NCBI RefSeq assembly: GCF_900091435.1
Contig: NZ_FMCS01000006.1
Span: 62,001 to 126,000 of the forward strand
Direction: 5' to 3'
Source of the DNA: Micromonospora chaiyaphumensis
Lineage (GTDB): Bacteria > Actinomycetota > Actinomycetes > Mycobacteriales > Micromonosporaceae
Length of the DNA: 64,000 nt
The notes beneath the pieces were generated by a model. The model had not been told where the DNA came from. It searched no databases and saw only the letters and a program-made list of their open reading frames with translations. Shown here one piece after another: positions 23,970 through 32,474 of this stretch (position 1 is the first letter of the stretch; the number at the start of each line of letters is the position of its first letter). The translations under genes and the position numbers were made by a program.

Positions 23970-26054
23970 GTGTCAACACACCGACGTGCCTGGAAGCAGC
24001 GGGCCGGTGTGGTCGTAGCGCTGGTCTTCGGCGCGCTGCTCGCCGTCCCCGCCACACCCGCCCTCGCGGCCCCCAACATCGGCAACGTGTCCGCCTCGCC
24101 GAACTCGGTCGAGGCCGGCGGTTCCGTCAAGGTGACCTACAGCCTCAACTTCACCGACCCGCTGTCCAGCGCCGACGTCTCGGTTACGTCCAGTAACCCG
24201 AAGCTCACCTGCGTCGACGGCTGCTCCCGGGGCCGCGTGAACCAGAACGGCACCTTCGACGCCACGTTCCGCGCCGCCGCCGACGCGCCGAACGGCTCCG
24301 CCACGATCACGATCAAGGCGACGGACTCCAACGGGCCGAACAAGCAGGAGGAGACGGCCACGGTCACGGTGACCCTGGTCGCCAAGGCGCCGCCCCCCGA
24401 GTCGCAGACGGTCAAGTCCATCTCCGGCAAGGTTGTCATCTCCGCCAACGGCGACCCGATCGCGGGCGCCCTCGTCATGCTGCGGGACAGTCGGAACAAC
24501 CAGCGCCAGACCAACACGGACAGCAGCGGCAACTTCAAGTTCACCGGCTCCGCCTCGGACCCCATCGCGCCGGGCCGGATCGACCTGGGCGCCTCCAAGG
24601 ACGGCAGCACCCCCGGCACCAAGTCGATCAACGCCAACGGCGGCCAGGCCGTGACCGGCCTGCGGATCAGCGTGCCGCTCAAGGTCGAGGCCTCGCCGAG
24701 CCCCACCCCGTCGGCCAGTGAGGAGCCGCTGCCGACCGAGGAGACGACCGACGAGGCCACCGAAGAACCGGCCAGCGAGGCGCCCGCCGCCCAGCAGCCG
24801 GCCGCCAACGAGGACTCCGGCGGCTTCAGCTCGTGGCTGCTCATCCTGCTCGGTGGCCTCTTCGTCGCCGTCGGCGTGGGCACCATTGTCCTGCTCTACA
24901 TGCGGCGCAAGAACGAGGACGGCGACGGCGACGGTGACGGCCCGAACGGGCCGACCGGTCCCGGTGGCCCCATGGGGGCGGCCGGCGCGGTGCCGGGTGC
25001 CCGGGGTGCCTACCGGGGCGCGGACGACCAGACCCGCGTGGTGAACGGCATGGGCGCTGGAGCGGCACCGACCATGGTCGGCGGCGCCTCGCTCAGCGAC
25101 GCGCCGACCATGATGCACCGCCCGGTCGTGGACGACGTCCCGCCGGACCCGTACGGCGCGCCCCCCGGGCCCGCGTACGGGGCCGGGGCCGGACAGGGTG
25201 GCTGGGCCGGCAACGGCTACGGCGACGAGGCCCCCGGTCAGGGCGGCTACGGTGCCGGCAACAACGGCTACGGCAACGCACCGTCCTCCGGCGGCGGCTA
25301 CGGCAACGCCCCCTCGTCGGGCGGCGGCTACGGCGGCCCGGACTACGGCGCCGGTGCTGCCGGCTACCCGCCCGCCCAGGGCAGCGGCTACGGCAACGAG
25401 CGCTACGACGAGCCCACCGGCCGCTACACCGGTGACAGCACCCAGTACGCCCCGCCGGCCGACCCCTACCCGACCAGCACCTACCAGCCGGACCAGGGCC
25501 GGGGCTACGACCAGCCCGGCCAGGCCCCGTACGGCCGTGGCCCGGAGCAGGGCGGCAACGGCTACGGCACGGGTGGCGGCTACGGCGCCCCGGCGGGCGG
25601 CTACGACAACGGACCCGCCGGTGGCTATGACAACGGCCAGACCGGCGACTACGACAACGGCCGGGGTGGCTACGACAACGGCCCGGGCGGCGGCTACGAC
25701 CGCGGTCCGAGCGGTGGCTACGACAGCGGCCCGGCCGGCGGCTACGACAACCGCCAGGGCGGTTACGACGGTCGCCAGCAGGGCGGCGGGTACGACGGCG
25801 GCCAGCCGGGCGGCTACGACCAGCGCGGCGGCTACGGCGGCGGCGACGGCTACGGCCAGCCCCCGCAGCAGGGTGGCTACGGCCAGCCGGGCGGCTACGG
25901 TCAGGAGCAGCCGCCGCAGCAGCGCGGCGGTGGCTACGACAACCCGGGCTACGACCAGGGCGGCTACTACGCCGACCCGGCGGAGGCCGGCCGGGGCCGG
26001 CCGGACGCCCCGCAGGACCGTGGCGGTCGCCGCCTGGACTGGCTGGACGACTGA
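23970..26054 (+). CDS. signal-anchored protein with Ig/Cna-like ectodomain and Gly/Tyr-rich repeat tail
   Basis: A 694-residue membrane protein. A signal peptide (VVALVFGALLAVPATPALAA) leads to an Ig-like region (NVSASPNSVEAGGSVKVTYS) and a Cna-B/transthyretin-like region (SISGKVVISANGDPIAGALV). A Pro/Ser/Thr/Glu stalk and a single membrane helix follow at about 288-312 (LLILLGGLFVAVGVGTIVLL, then MRRK). The remaining ~380 residues are Gly, Tyr, Asp, Asn, Gln and Pro rich, with many GGYDNGP-type units encoded at about 25600-25950; by the positive-inside rule this tail is cytoplasmic. GTG at 23970 has GGAAGG eight bases upstream. No catalytic motif is seen. Confidence 0.8.
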   Translation: MSTHRRAWKQRAGVVVALVFGALLAVPATPALAAPNIGNVSASPNSVEAGGSVKVTYSLNFTDPLSSADVSVTSSNPKLTCVDGCSRGRVNQNGTFDATFRAAADAPNGSATITIKATDSNGPNKQEETATVTVTLVAKAPPPESQTVKSISGKVVISANGDPIAGALVMLRDSRNNQRQTNTDSSGNFKFTGSASDPIAPGRIDLGASKDGSTPGTKSINANGGQAVTGLRISVPLKVEASPSPTPSASEEPLPTEETTDEATEEPASEAPAAQQPAANEDSGGFSSWLLILLGGLFVAVGVGTIVLLYMRRKNEDGDGDGDGPNGPTGPGGPMGAAGAVPGARGAYRGADDQTRVVNGMGAGAAPTMVGGASLSDAPTMMHRPVVDDVPPDPYGAPPGPAYGAGAGQGGWAGNGYGDEAPGQGGYGAGNNGYGNAPSSGGGYGNAPSSGGGYGGPDYGAGAAGYPPAQGSGYGNERYDEPTGRYTGDSTQYAPPADPYPTSTYQPDQGRGYDQPGQAPYGRGPEQGGNGYGTGGGYGAPAGGYDNGPAGGYDNGQTGDYDNGRGGYDNGPGGGYDRGPSGGYDSGPAGGYDNRQGGYDGRQQGGGYDGGQPGGYDQRGGYGGGDGYGQPPQQGGYGQPGGYGQEQPPQQRGGGYDNPGYDQGGYYADPAEAGRGRPDAPQDRGGRRLDWLDD

Positions 26055-26091
26055 CGGCCGGGGCGCGAGCGCCCCACCGAGCACGACGAGA

Positions 26092-26121
26092 GTGGCCGCC
26101 CGGCTGGAGCCGGGCGGCCAC
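26092..26121 (+). terminator. hairpin terminator
   Basis: Complementary 14-base stretches (26092-26105 and 26108-26121) start 37 bases after the stop of the Gly/Tyr-rich protein gene. The innermost pairs cannot form, leaving a six-base loop. Confidence 0.8.
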
Positions 26122-26224
26122 CTCGCTTCGGTGCCGCCACCTCGGCGGGCAAAGGTCTGCCGGCCTGGGCGGCGGGCAAGGGGTCGCCGGCTCAGGCGGC
26201 GGTCACGTGGTCCTGGCGCCGGTC

Positions 26225-26974
26225 TCAGGCGGCGGCGAAGTAGCCCTGGCGCAGCACCGGCACCACGTCGGAGACGCCGAGTTCGACGGCGACGGCCACG
26301 TCCTCGGCGAAGCCGCCCTCGACGAGTTCACGGCCGGAGACGCAGCCCCGCACCGCCGCCGGCACGTCCGGCGTGCTGGCGAGCGCGGCCAGGGCAACGG
26401 CGGCCTCCACGGACAGCCCGCCGGGGACCCCGGAGAGGGCGTCCAGCACGCTGGCGGCGCCGAGCAGGTCCTCCACGCCGGGGCGCACTGATCCGTCCGG
26501 CCAGCGTTCACCGGCGGCCACGACACCCACCGGGGCGTCGGCCGAGCCGTACCCCTGGGCCCGGAGCCAGCGCCCGACGGCGGGCGCGTTACGCAGGCAC
26601 GCCGCCACCACCGGCAGGCCCGTGGCGCTCGCGGCGGCGCTGATGGCCGAGCCGTTCGGCGACGGCAGCACCAGGTCGGCGACGACCGGCGCGGCCCGCA
26701 GCGCCGCCGGGGAGAGCGACCACGGATGTTCCGGGGTCGTCCTGCGACGGCCGACCGCCGCGACGGCCCCGACGCGGCGGGCGTAGTCGGCGGCCTGCTC
26801 GCCCCAGGGGAACGGGTGCACCCGCATGCCGCGGCTGACCGCCACCTCCACGGCGGTGGTGAACGAGAGCACGTCCACCACCACCAGGGCGGCACAGACC
26901 CGGCCCAGTTCCGCGGCCCCGCTCAACCCCCAGTCGAACCGGGCACCGGAGCCGGGTTGGGCGAAGACGGCCAA
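26225..26974 (-). CDS. 2-phosphosulfolactate phosphatase family protein (ComB-like)
   Basis: A protein of about 249 residues with the ComB fold: ALVVVDVLSFTTAVEVAVSR (Asp for Mg2+ binding), then MRVHPFPWGEQAADYARRVG, VLPSPNGSAISAAAS and VVAACLRNAPAV, plus the final ELGVSDVVPVL. In methanogens ComB makes sulfolactate for coenzyme M; actinobacterial members probably act on other phosphates. No ATG or GTG is available at the right place; a TTG at 26974, eight bases after GAGG, is the best start and lies 10 bp beyond the purL stop, suggesting coupling. The start is uncertain. Confidence 0.78.
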   Translation of the reverse strand: MAVFAQPGSGARFDWGLSGAAELGRVCAALVVVDVLSFTTAVEVAVSRGMRVHPFPWGEQAADYARRVGAVAAVGRRRTTPEHPWSLSPAALRAAPVVADLVLPSPNGSAISAAASATGLPVVAACLRNAPAVGRWLRAQGYGSADAPVGVVAAGERWPDGSVRPGVEDLLGAASVLDALSGVPGGLSVEAAVALAALASTPDVPAAVRGCVSGRELVEGGFAEDVAVAVELGVSDVVPVLRQGYFAAA

Positions 26975-26984
26975 GGCCAGGGCC

Positions 26985-29711
26985 TCAGCGCTGGTCCGGG
27001 GCGGAGGGCTGGTCCGGGTCACCGGTGGCCGTCGCGGAGTCGTCCGGGTCGGCGGCCGCGGGAGCGTCGGCCGCGGCGCCGGCGGCGTCCGTCGGAGCCT
27101 CGTCCGCCACGACCTCGTCCGCCGGGGCGTCGTCGGCCGCCGGAGCGTCCGCGACGTCCGCGGACGTTGCGGACGTCGCCTCGACCTCGGTCTCCGCCGG
27201 AGCGGCACCGGCCTGCGCGATCGGCTCGGCGGCCACCTCGGCCGGGTCGACGTCGACCGGCTGCTCGGCGGTGGCCGGCAGGACGGTGGTGGTCCCGGTG
27301 CGGGTGGCCTCCACCTCGACCCGGGCCGCCTCCGCGCCGCCGAAGAGACGCGGCAGGGTGCCGGTGTGCGCCTCGCGCAGCTCGTCCAGGCCGATCCGGA
27401 ACTGGCCGTGCACCTCCAGGGCGCCGCTGGCCGGGTCCGTCACCCCGATGAACTCCCACGGCACCCCGCGCTCGGCGCAGAGGGCGGTGAACGCCTTCTC
27501 GTGCCCGCGCGGCACCGACACCAGCACGCGGCCGGCGGACTCGCTGAACAGGAAGACGAACGGCATCGACCCGCCGGCGAAGCGCTCCGGCAGCACGACC
27601 CGGGCACCGACCCCGCGGCGCAGGCTGGACTCGACCAGGCTCTGGGCCAGACCACCGTCGGAGAGGTCGTGCGCGGAGCTGAGGTGCCCGACCCGGGCCG
27701 CTTCGGCGAGCAGCTCGGCGAGCTGCCGCTCGCGGGCCAGGTCGACCTGCGGCGGGATGCCGCCCAGGTGCTCGTGGGTCACCCAGGCCCACTCCGAGCC
27801 GGAGAGCTCGACGTGCGTCTCGCCCAGCAGGAAGAGCTGGTCGTGGTCGCCGGCCGGCCGCGGCACGAAGCCCATGGGCACCTGGTCCGCGACGTTGTCC
27901 AGCACGCCCAGCACGCCGACCACGGGGGTCGGGTGGATCGCGGCCGCGCCGGTCTGGTTGTAGAAGCTGACGTTGCCGCCGGTCACCGGGATGCCCAGCT
28001 CCAGGCAGCCGTCCGCCAGGCCGCGCACGGCCTCGGCGAACTGCCACATGACGCCCGGGTCCTCGGGGGAGCCGAAGTTGAGGCAGTTGGTCACGGCGAT
28101 CGGCTTCGCGCCGGTCACCGCCACGTTCCGGTACGCCTCGGCCAGCGCGAGCTTCGTCCCGTGGTACGGGTCGAGGCGCGCGTACCGGCCGTTGCCGTCG
28201 ACCGAGAGGGCAACCCCCAGGCCGGTCCGCTCGTCGATCCGGATCACGCCGGAGTCCTCCGGCTGGGCGAGCACCGTGTTGCCCAGCACGTAACGGTCGT
28301 ACTGCTCGGTTACCCAGGTCTTGTCGGCCAGGTTCGGCGACGCGATCATGCGGAGCAGGGTCTCCCGCAGCGCCTCCGGGTCGCTCGGCCGGGGCAGCGT
28401 CTCGGCCCGGTCGGCCTGGAGCAGGATGAGGTCGGCCGGCTCGCGCATGGGGCGGGCGTAGACCGGCCCGTCATCCACCAGCGAGCCCGGCGGCACGTCC
28501 ACGACCTCCTGGTCGCGCCAGGTGATCAGCAGGCGGCCCGGCTGGCCGTCCGGGGACGGCGCGGTGACCTCGCCGATGGCGGTGGCGAGCACGCCCCACT
28601 TCTCGGCGGTCTTGAGCACCGCCTCCAGCTTGTCGGGCGCGACCACCAGCAGCATGCGCTCCTGGGACTCGCTGGCCAGGATCTCGTGCGGCTCCATCGA
28701 CGGCTCGCGCAGCGGCACCCGCTCCAGCCAGACCCGCATGCCGGTACCGGCCGCGGCGGCCGTCTCGGTGAGCGCACAGGTCAGGCCGGCACCGCCGAGG
28801 TCCTGGATGCCGACGACCAGCTCGGCGTCGTACAGCTCGAGGCAGGCCTCGATGAGCAGCTTCTCGGTGAACGGGTCACCGACCTGCACCGAGGGGCGAC
28901 GCTGCTCGCTGCCCTCGTCGAAGGTGGCGCTGGCCAGCACCGACACGCCGCCGATGCCGTCCCGGCCGGTCTTGGCGCCCATCAGCACCACGACGTTGCC
29001 GGGGCCGGCCGCCTCCTTCTTCTGCAGCCGGTCGACCGGCAGCACGCCGAGGCAGAGCGCGTTGACCAGCGGGTTGCCCTGGTAGCAGGGGTCGAAGACC
29101 ACCTCGCCGCCGATGTTGGGCAGGCCGAGGCAGTTGCCGTACCCGCCGACGCCGGCCACCACGCCGGGCAGCACCCGGGCGGTGTCCGGGTGGTCGGCCG
29201 CGCCGAAGCGCAGCGGGTCCATCACGGCGACCGGGCGGGCGCCCATGGCGAGGATGTCGCGCACGATGCCGCCGACGCCGGTCGCGGCGCCCTGGTACGG
29301 CTCGACGAAGCTCGGGTGGTTGTGCGACTCGACCTTGAAGGTCACCGCCAGCTCGTCGGAGACCTGGACCACACCGGCGTTCTCGCCGATGCCGGCCAGC
29401 AGCCGGTCGCTGGGCGGGGCCTTCTCGCCGAACTGGCGCAGGTGCACCTTGCTCGACTTGTAGGAGCAGTGCTCGCTCCACATGATCGAGTACATGGCCA
29501 GCTCGGCCTGGGTGGGCCGGCGACCCAGGATGTGCCGGATCCGGTCGTACTCGTCGTCACGGAGGCCCAGCTCGGCGTAGGGCTGGAGCTCTTCGGGGGT
29601 GCCGGCGGCGCGGGGCACGGTGTCCACGCCGCGGGCCCAGTCGTCGGCCGGGCCGGCCTGCGGCACCACGCCCGGCGTCTCCCGCAGGGCCGGGTCCGGA
29701 TGGGTGGTCAT
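26985..29711 (-). CDS. purL: phosphoribosylformylglycinamidine synthase subunit PurL, with acidic C-terminal tail
   Basis: A 908-residue small-type FGAM synthase catalytic subunit. It shows MYSIMWSEHCSYKSSKVHLR, the ATP/FGAR site segments LAVTFKVESHNHPSFVEPYQ and AATGVGGIVRDILAMGARPV, and GGNVSFYNQTGAAAIHPTPV in the second half. The usual enzyme (about 750-800 residues) ends near HTGTLPRLFGG. About 100 further residues are Ala/Asp/Glu/Pro-rich and look disordered, which is not usual for PurL. It works with PurQ (glutaminase) and PurS, encoded just upstream on the same strand. Confidence 0.95.
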   Translation of the reverse strand: MTTHPDPALRETPGVVPQAGPADDWARGVDTVPRAAGTPEELQPYAELGLRDDEYDRIRHILGRRPTQAELAMYSIMWSEHCSYKSSKVHLRQFGEKAPPSDRLLAGIGENAGVVQVSDELAVTFKVESHNHPSFVEPYQGAATGVGGIVRDILAMGARPVAVMDPLRFGAADHPDTARVLPGVVAGVGGYGNCLGLPNIGGEVVFDPCYQGNPLVNALCLGVLPVDRLQKKEAAGPGNVVVLMGAKTGRDGIGGVSVLASATFDEGSEQRRPSVQVGDPFTEKLLIEACLELYDAELVVGIQDLGGAGLTCALTETAAAAGTGMRVWLERVPLREPSMEPHEILASESQERMLLVVAPDKLEAVLKTAEKWGVLATAIGEVTAPSPDGQPGRLLITWRDQEVVDVPPGSLVDDGPVYARPMREPADLILLQADRAETLPRPSDPEALRETLLRMIASPNLADKTWVTEQYDRYVLGNTVLAQPEDSGVIRIDERTGLGVALSVDGNGRYARLDPYHGTKLALAEAYRNVAVTGAKPIAVTNCLNFGSPEDPGVMWQFAEAVRGLADGCLELGIPVTGGNVSFYNQTGAAAIHPTPVVGVLGVLDNVADQVPMGFVPRPAGDHDQLFLLGETHVELSGSEWAWVTHEHLGGIPPQVDLARERQLAELLAEAARVGHLSSAHDLSDGGLAQSLVESSLRRGVGARVVLPERFAGGSMPFVFLFSESAGRVLVSVPRGHEKAFTALCAERGVPWEFIGVTDPASGALEVHGQFRIGLDELREAHTGTLPRLFGGAEAARVEVEATRTGTTTVLPATAEQPVDVDPAEVAAEPIAQAGAAPAETEVEATSATSADVADAPAADDAPADEVVADEAPTDAAGAAADAPAAADPDDSATATGDPDQPSAPDQR

Positions 29712-29778
29712 GACCTCTCCTCGCTGCGCTCGCCGCCGTGGCGGCGGGTGAGCCGACCGATGATCCCGCCGCGTACGG

Positions 29779-30462
29779 TCACGCCGGGGCTCCCACCAGG
29801 TGCTTCAGCACCGAGGTGAAGAAGCCGAGACCGTCCAGGGAGGGGCCGGTGAGCGCCTCCACCGCGTGCTCGGGGTGCGGCATGATGCCGACCACGTTGC
29901 CGGCCTCGTTGGTGATCGCGGCGATGTCGCGCTGCGATCCGTTGGGGTTGCCGCCGACGTAGCGGGCGACCACCCGCCCCTCGGCCTCCAACCGGTCCAG
30001 CGTCGCCGGGTCCGCCACGTAGCAGCCCTCGCCGTTCTTGACCGGGATGAGTACCTCCTGGCCGGGCTGGAACGCGTTGGTCCAGGCGGTGCCGACGGCC
30101 TCGATCCGCAGCACCTGGTCCCGGTTGCGGAAGTGCAGGTGCTGGTTGCGGGTGAGCGCGCCGGGCAGCAGGTGGGCCTCGCACAGGATCTGGAAGCCGT
30201 TGCAGATGCCGAGCACCGGCAGGCCGCCGCGGGCGGCGTCGACGATCGACCCCATCACCGGGGCGAACCGGGCGATCGCTCCGCAGCGCAGGTAGTCACC
30301 GTAGGAGAAGCCGCCGGGCAGGACCACCGCGTCCACGCCGTGCAGGTCCGGGTCGCCGTGCCAGAGCCGGACCGGTTCGGCGCCGGCGATCCGGACGGCC
30401 CGGGCCGCGTCCCCGTCGTCGAGCGAGCCGGGGAACGTCACCACACCGACCCGCGCGGTCAC
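29779..30462 (-). CDS. purQ: phosphoribosylformylglycinamidine synthase subunit PurQ (glutaminase)
   Basis: A 227-residue class I glutamine amidotransferase that feeds ammonia to PurL. It opens RVGVVTFPGSLDDGDAARAV and has VVLPGGFSYGDYLRCGAIAR, the nucleophile elbow PVLGICNGFQILCEAHLLPG (Cys in GICNG) and the His/Glu end GIMPHPEHAVE. The GTG start overlaps the purS stop by four bases (GTGA). purL follows after 67 bp. Confidence 0.96.
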   Translation of the reverse strand: MTARVGVVTFPGSLDDGDAARAVRIAGAEPVRLWHGDPDLHGVDAVVLPGGFSYGDYLRCGAIARFAPVMGSIVDAARGGLPVLGICNGFQILCEAHLLPGALTRNQHLHFRNRDQVLRIEAVGTAWTNAFQPGQEVLIPVKNGEGCYVADPATLDRLEAEGRVVARYVGGNPNGSQRDIAAITNEAGNVVGIMPHPEHAVEALTGPSLDGLGFFTSVLKHLVGAPA

Positions 30463-30722
30463 GAGCGTGCGTCCGCGGTCTCGTCGGCCTCGACCAGGCG
30501 GACCGTGAAGTCCTCGATGACCGGGTTCGCGAGCAGCTTGTCGGCGATCTCCCGGGCCCGGTCCAGGTCCGGTTCACCGGTGAACTCGATCTCGATCCGC
30601 CTGCCGATCCGGACCGAGGCGACGTCGCTGACGCCGAGCCGGGGCAGCGCGTTTGCGACGGCCTGGCCCTGAGGATCGAGGATCTCGGGCTTGAGCATGA
30701 CGTCGACGACGACGCGAGGCAC
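30459..30722 (-). CDS. purS: phosphoribosylformylglycinamidine synthase subunit PurS
   Basis: An 87-residue protein, MPRVVVDVMLKPEILDPQGQ at the start, then AVANALPRLGVSDVASVRIG and EIADKLLANPVIEDFTVRLV. PurS bridges PurL and PurQ in the FGAM synthase complex. The GTG at 30722 has AGGAG seven bases upstream. It is the first gene of the purSQL-comB operon, so the promoter should lie just beyond 30722. Confidence 0.95.
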   Translation of the reverse strand: MPRVVVDVMLKPEILDPQGQAVANALPRLGVSDVASVRIGRRIEIEFTGEPDLDRAREIADKLLANPVIEDFTVRLVEADETADARS

Positions 30723-31192
30723 GGGGCACTCCTGACTGTGTACGCAGTTGGGTGCCGGCCCACTACGGGCGAGCGCAGCCAGCCTACCTGGCAGATACCG
30801 CTCCGCCCGCACCGGCCGGTGCCCGCCCGGGGAGTGATCGGCGTAACCGGCCGCCCGGACCGGCGGCCGATACGCGTTCGTTGCGGCGTCGATACGGATT
30901 CGTTGCCCAGCGCGGGAGCCAGACCCCGACGACAGGGCCCTCACCAGGCATTTCGCACCGCGGATCGCGCGACGGGACCGGTTTCCGACAGGCGGCCGAC
31001 ACCCCCGTCCCGACCGGCCACGCCGATCGGCGGATTTCGATCGAGGGTCTTGTGACGGACACCAACCGACCCTTAGCATTCATCGCCAGGTGTCGATGCC
31101 TTCTCCGACCGGCCCGCCGGGTCCACCCGCCCCGGCCGGGTCACGCCCTGCCCGGCGATCCCGGGCACCCCACCGCCGAAGGAGTACCCCGC
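30723..31192. other. divergent intergenic region with spaced direct repeat
   Basis: About 470 bp between purS (minus) and the protease gene (plus). It contains a direct repeat: GATACGCGTTCGTTGC at 30869-30884 and GATACGGATTCGTTGC at 30891-30906, 22 bp apart, or two helical turns. Such spacing suits two bound proteins on one DNA face. The plus frame is open through much of the region but has poor codon signature, so no gene is called. Confidence 0.5.
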
Positions 31193-31876
31193 ATGCGCCT
31201 CCGTCCCCTGCTCGCCGTGCTGACCACCACCCTCGCCGGCGTGCTCGCCACCGCCTCCGGCGCCGCCGCCGCACCCGCCGGCCCGCAGCCGATCATCGGC
31301 GGCAGCACCGTCTCGTCCGCTCCGTGGGCCGCCGCCGTGTTCAGCAACGGCTCGTTCACCTGTTCCGGCAGCGTGATCGCGTCCCAGTGGGTGCTCACCG
31401 CCCGGCACTGCGTCAGCGGCTCGATGTCGGTCCGGGTCGGCAGCGTCTACTACGCCTCGGGCGGGGTCACCCGCACGGTGAGCGCCTCCTACACCCGCTA
31501 CGACCTGGCCCTGCTCCGCCTCTCCAGCGCGGTCAGCACCTCCACCGTGACGCTGGCCAGCAGCAACCCGCCGGTCGGCTCCACCAACTCGATCTACGGC
31601 TGGGGCATGACCTGCTACAGCGGCTGCGGCGCGTCGCCCCAGCTCAAGACCGCCAGCGTGCAGGTGACCAGCACCAACGCGACCGACGCCTACGGCGGCC
31701 AGGCGATCCGGAGCACCCGGATCAACGGCAACGCCTGGCGCGGCGACTCGGGCGGCCCGGAGTTCTACAACGGCCGGCAGGTCGGCGTCGCCTCCACGGC
31801 CGACGGCTCCAGCATCCAGAACTACGGCAGTGTCGCGTACAACCGGTCCTGGATCACCTCGGTGGCCGGTGTCTGA
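31193..31876 (+). CDS. secreted trypsin-like serine protease
   Basis: A 227-residue chymotrypsin-fold protease. Signal peptide residues 1-27 (PLLAVLTTTLAGVLATASGA), short propeptide, and activation site IIGG at 34-37. The catalytic triad is His72 (LTARHC), Asp104 (YDLALL) and Ser186 (GDSGGP). Four Cys residues allow two disulfides. The residue six before Ser186 is Asn180, not the Asp that gives trypsin its Lys/Arg preference, so specificity is open. ATG at 31193 follows GAAGGAG; a long upstream extension of the frame is rejected. Confidence 0.92.
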   Translation: MRLRPLLAVLTTTLAGVLATASGAAAAPAGPQPIIGGSTVSSAPWAAAVFSNGSFTCSGSVIASQWVLTARHCVSGSMSVRVGSVYYASGGVTRTVSASYTRYDLALLRLSSAVSTSTVTLASSNPPVGSTNSIYGWGMTCYSGCGASPQLKTASVQVTSTNATDAYGGQAIRSTRINGNAWRGDSGGPEFYNGRQVGVASTADGSSIQNYGSVAYNRSWITSVAGV

Positions 31877-32006
31877 CGGTTAGCGACCGGCGCGGCGCGG
31901 ATGGGTCGGTGGCACCCCGACCGTCCGCGCCGCGCCGTTTTGCAGCATCCGATCAGGTGAACACGGCTCACGAACCGGCCGCCCGCAGGCTGACAGCATC
32001 GGAACC

Positions 32007-32468
32007 GTGCTGGTCGTGACGACGGATCAACTGCCTGGCTACGAGATCCGCCAGATCCTCGGCGAAGTGGTCTCCTCGATGGCGCGGACCCGCAACCCCT
32101 ACCGCGAGGGGGTCAAGAACCTGCGCGGTGGCGCCTACGACCCGATGGCGCCGGACAACCTCACCCGCTGGCGTACCGACTCGGTGGCCCGGCTCGGCGA
32201 GGAGGCCATGCGGCTGGGCGCGAACGCCGTGATCGGCATGCGATTCGACAGCCGGGACTGCGGCGAGATGTGGATGGAGATCTGCGCGTACGGCACGGCG
32301 GTGATCGTCGTACCCAAGACGCCCGACGTCATGCCGCCCGACCAGCCGATGATCGCGGCCGAGACCGCCCACGAGCCGGAGATCACCGCCTCGCCCGGCG
32401 GCATCGCCGAACCGGCCAGCGCCCCGAACCTCCAGTCCGCCGCCGAGACCCCCACCCCGGGCTCCTGA
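32007..32468 (+). CDS. YbjQ family (DUF74) protein
   Basis: A 153-residue protein with the YbjQ pattern: TTDQLPGYEIRQILGEVVSS, the RGGAYDPMAPDNLTRWRTDS stretch, and MRLGANAVIGMRFDSRDCG. The fold forms pentamers and is sometimes called heavy-metal-binding, with little evidence. The last ~40 residues are a Pro/Glu/Ala-rich tail beyond the domain. The GTG start is used. It converges on purB, whose stop lies seven bases away. Confidence 0.85.
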   Translation: MLVVTTDQLPGYEIRQILGEVVSSMARTRNPYREGVKNLRGGAYDPMAPDNLTRWRTDSVARLGEEAMRLGANAVIGMRFDSRDCGEMWMEICAYGTAVIVVPKTPDVMPPDQPMIAAETAHEPEITASPGGIAEPASAPNLQSAAETPTPGS

Positions 32469-32474
32469 CCGGGG

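Noticed and set aside
23973..26084. A 703-codon open frame antisense to the Gly/Tyr-rich protein gene
   Set aside because: It is a mirror of the repetitive high-GC gene: Val/Ala/Arg-rich, without domains, and the sense frame has a signal peptide, a membrane helix and a ribosome-binding site.
30752..31192. Upstream extension of the protease reading frame (about 147 codons)
   Set aside because: Arg/Pro-rich without conservation signs; the ATG at 31193 has GAAGGAG and starts a normal signal peptide.
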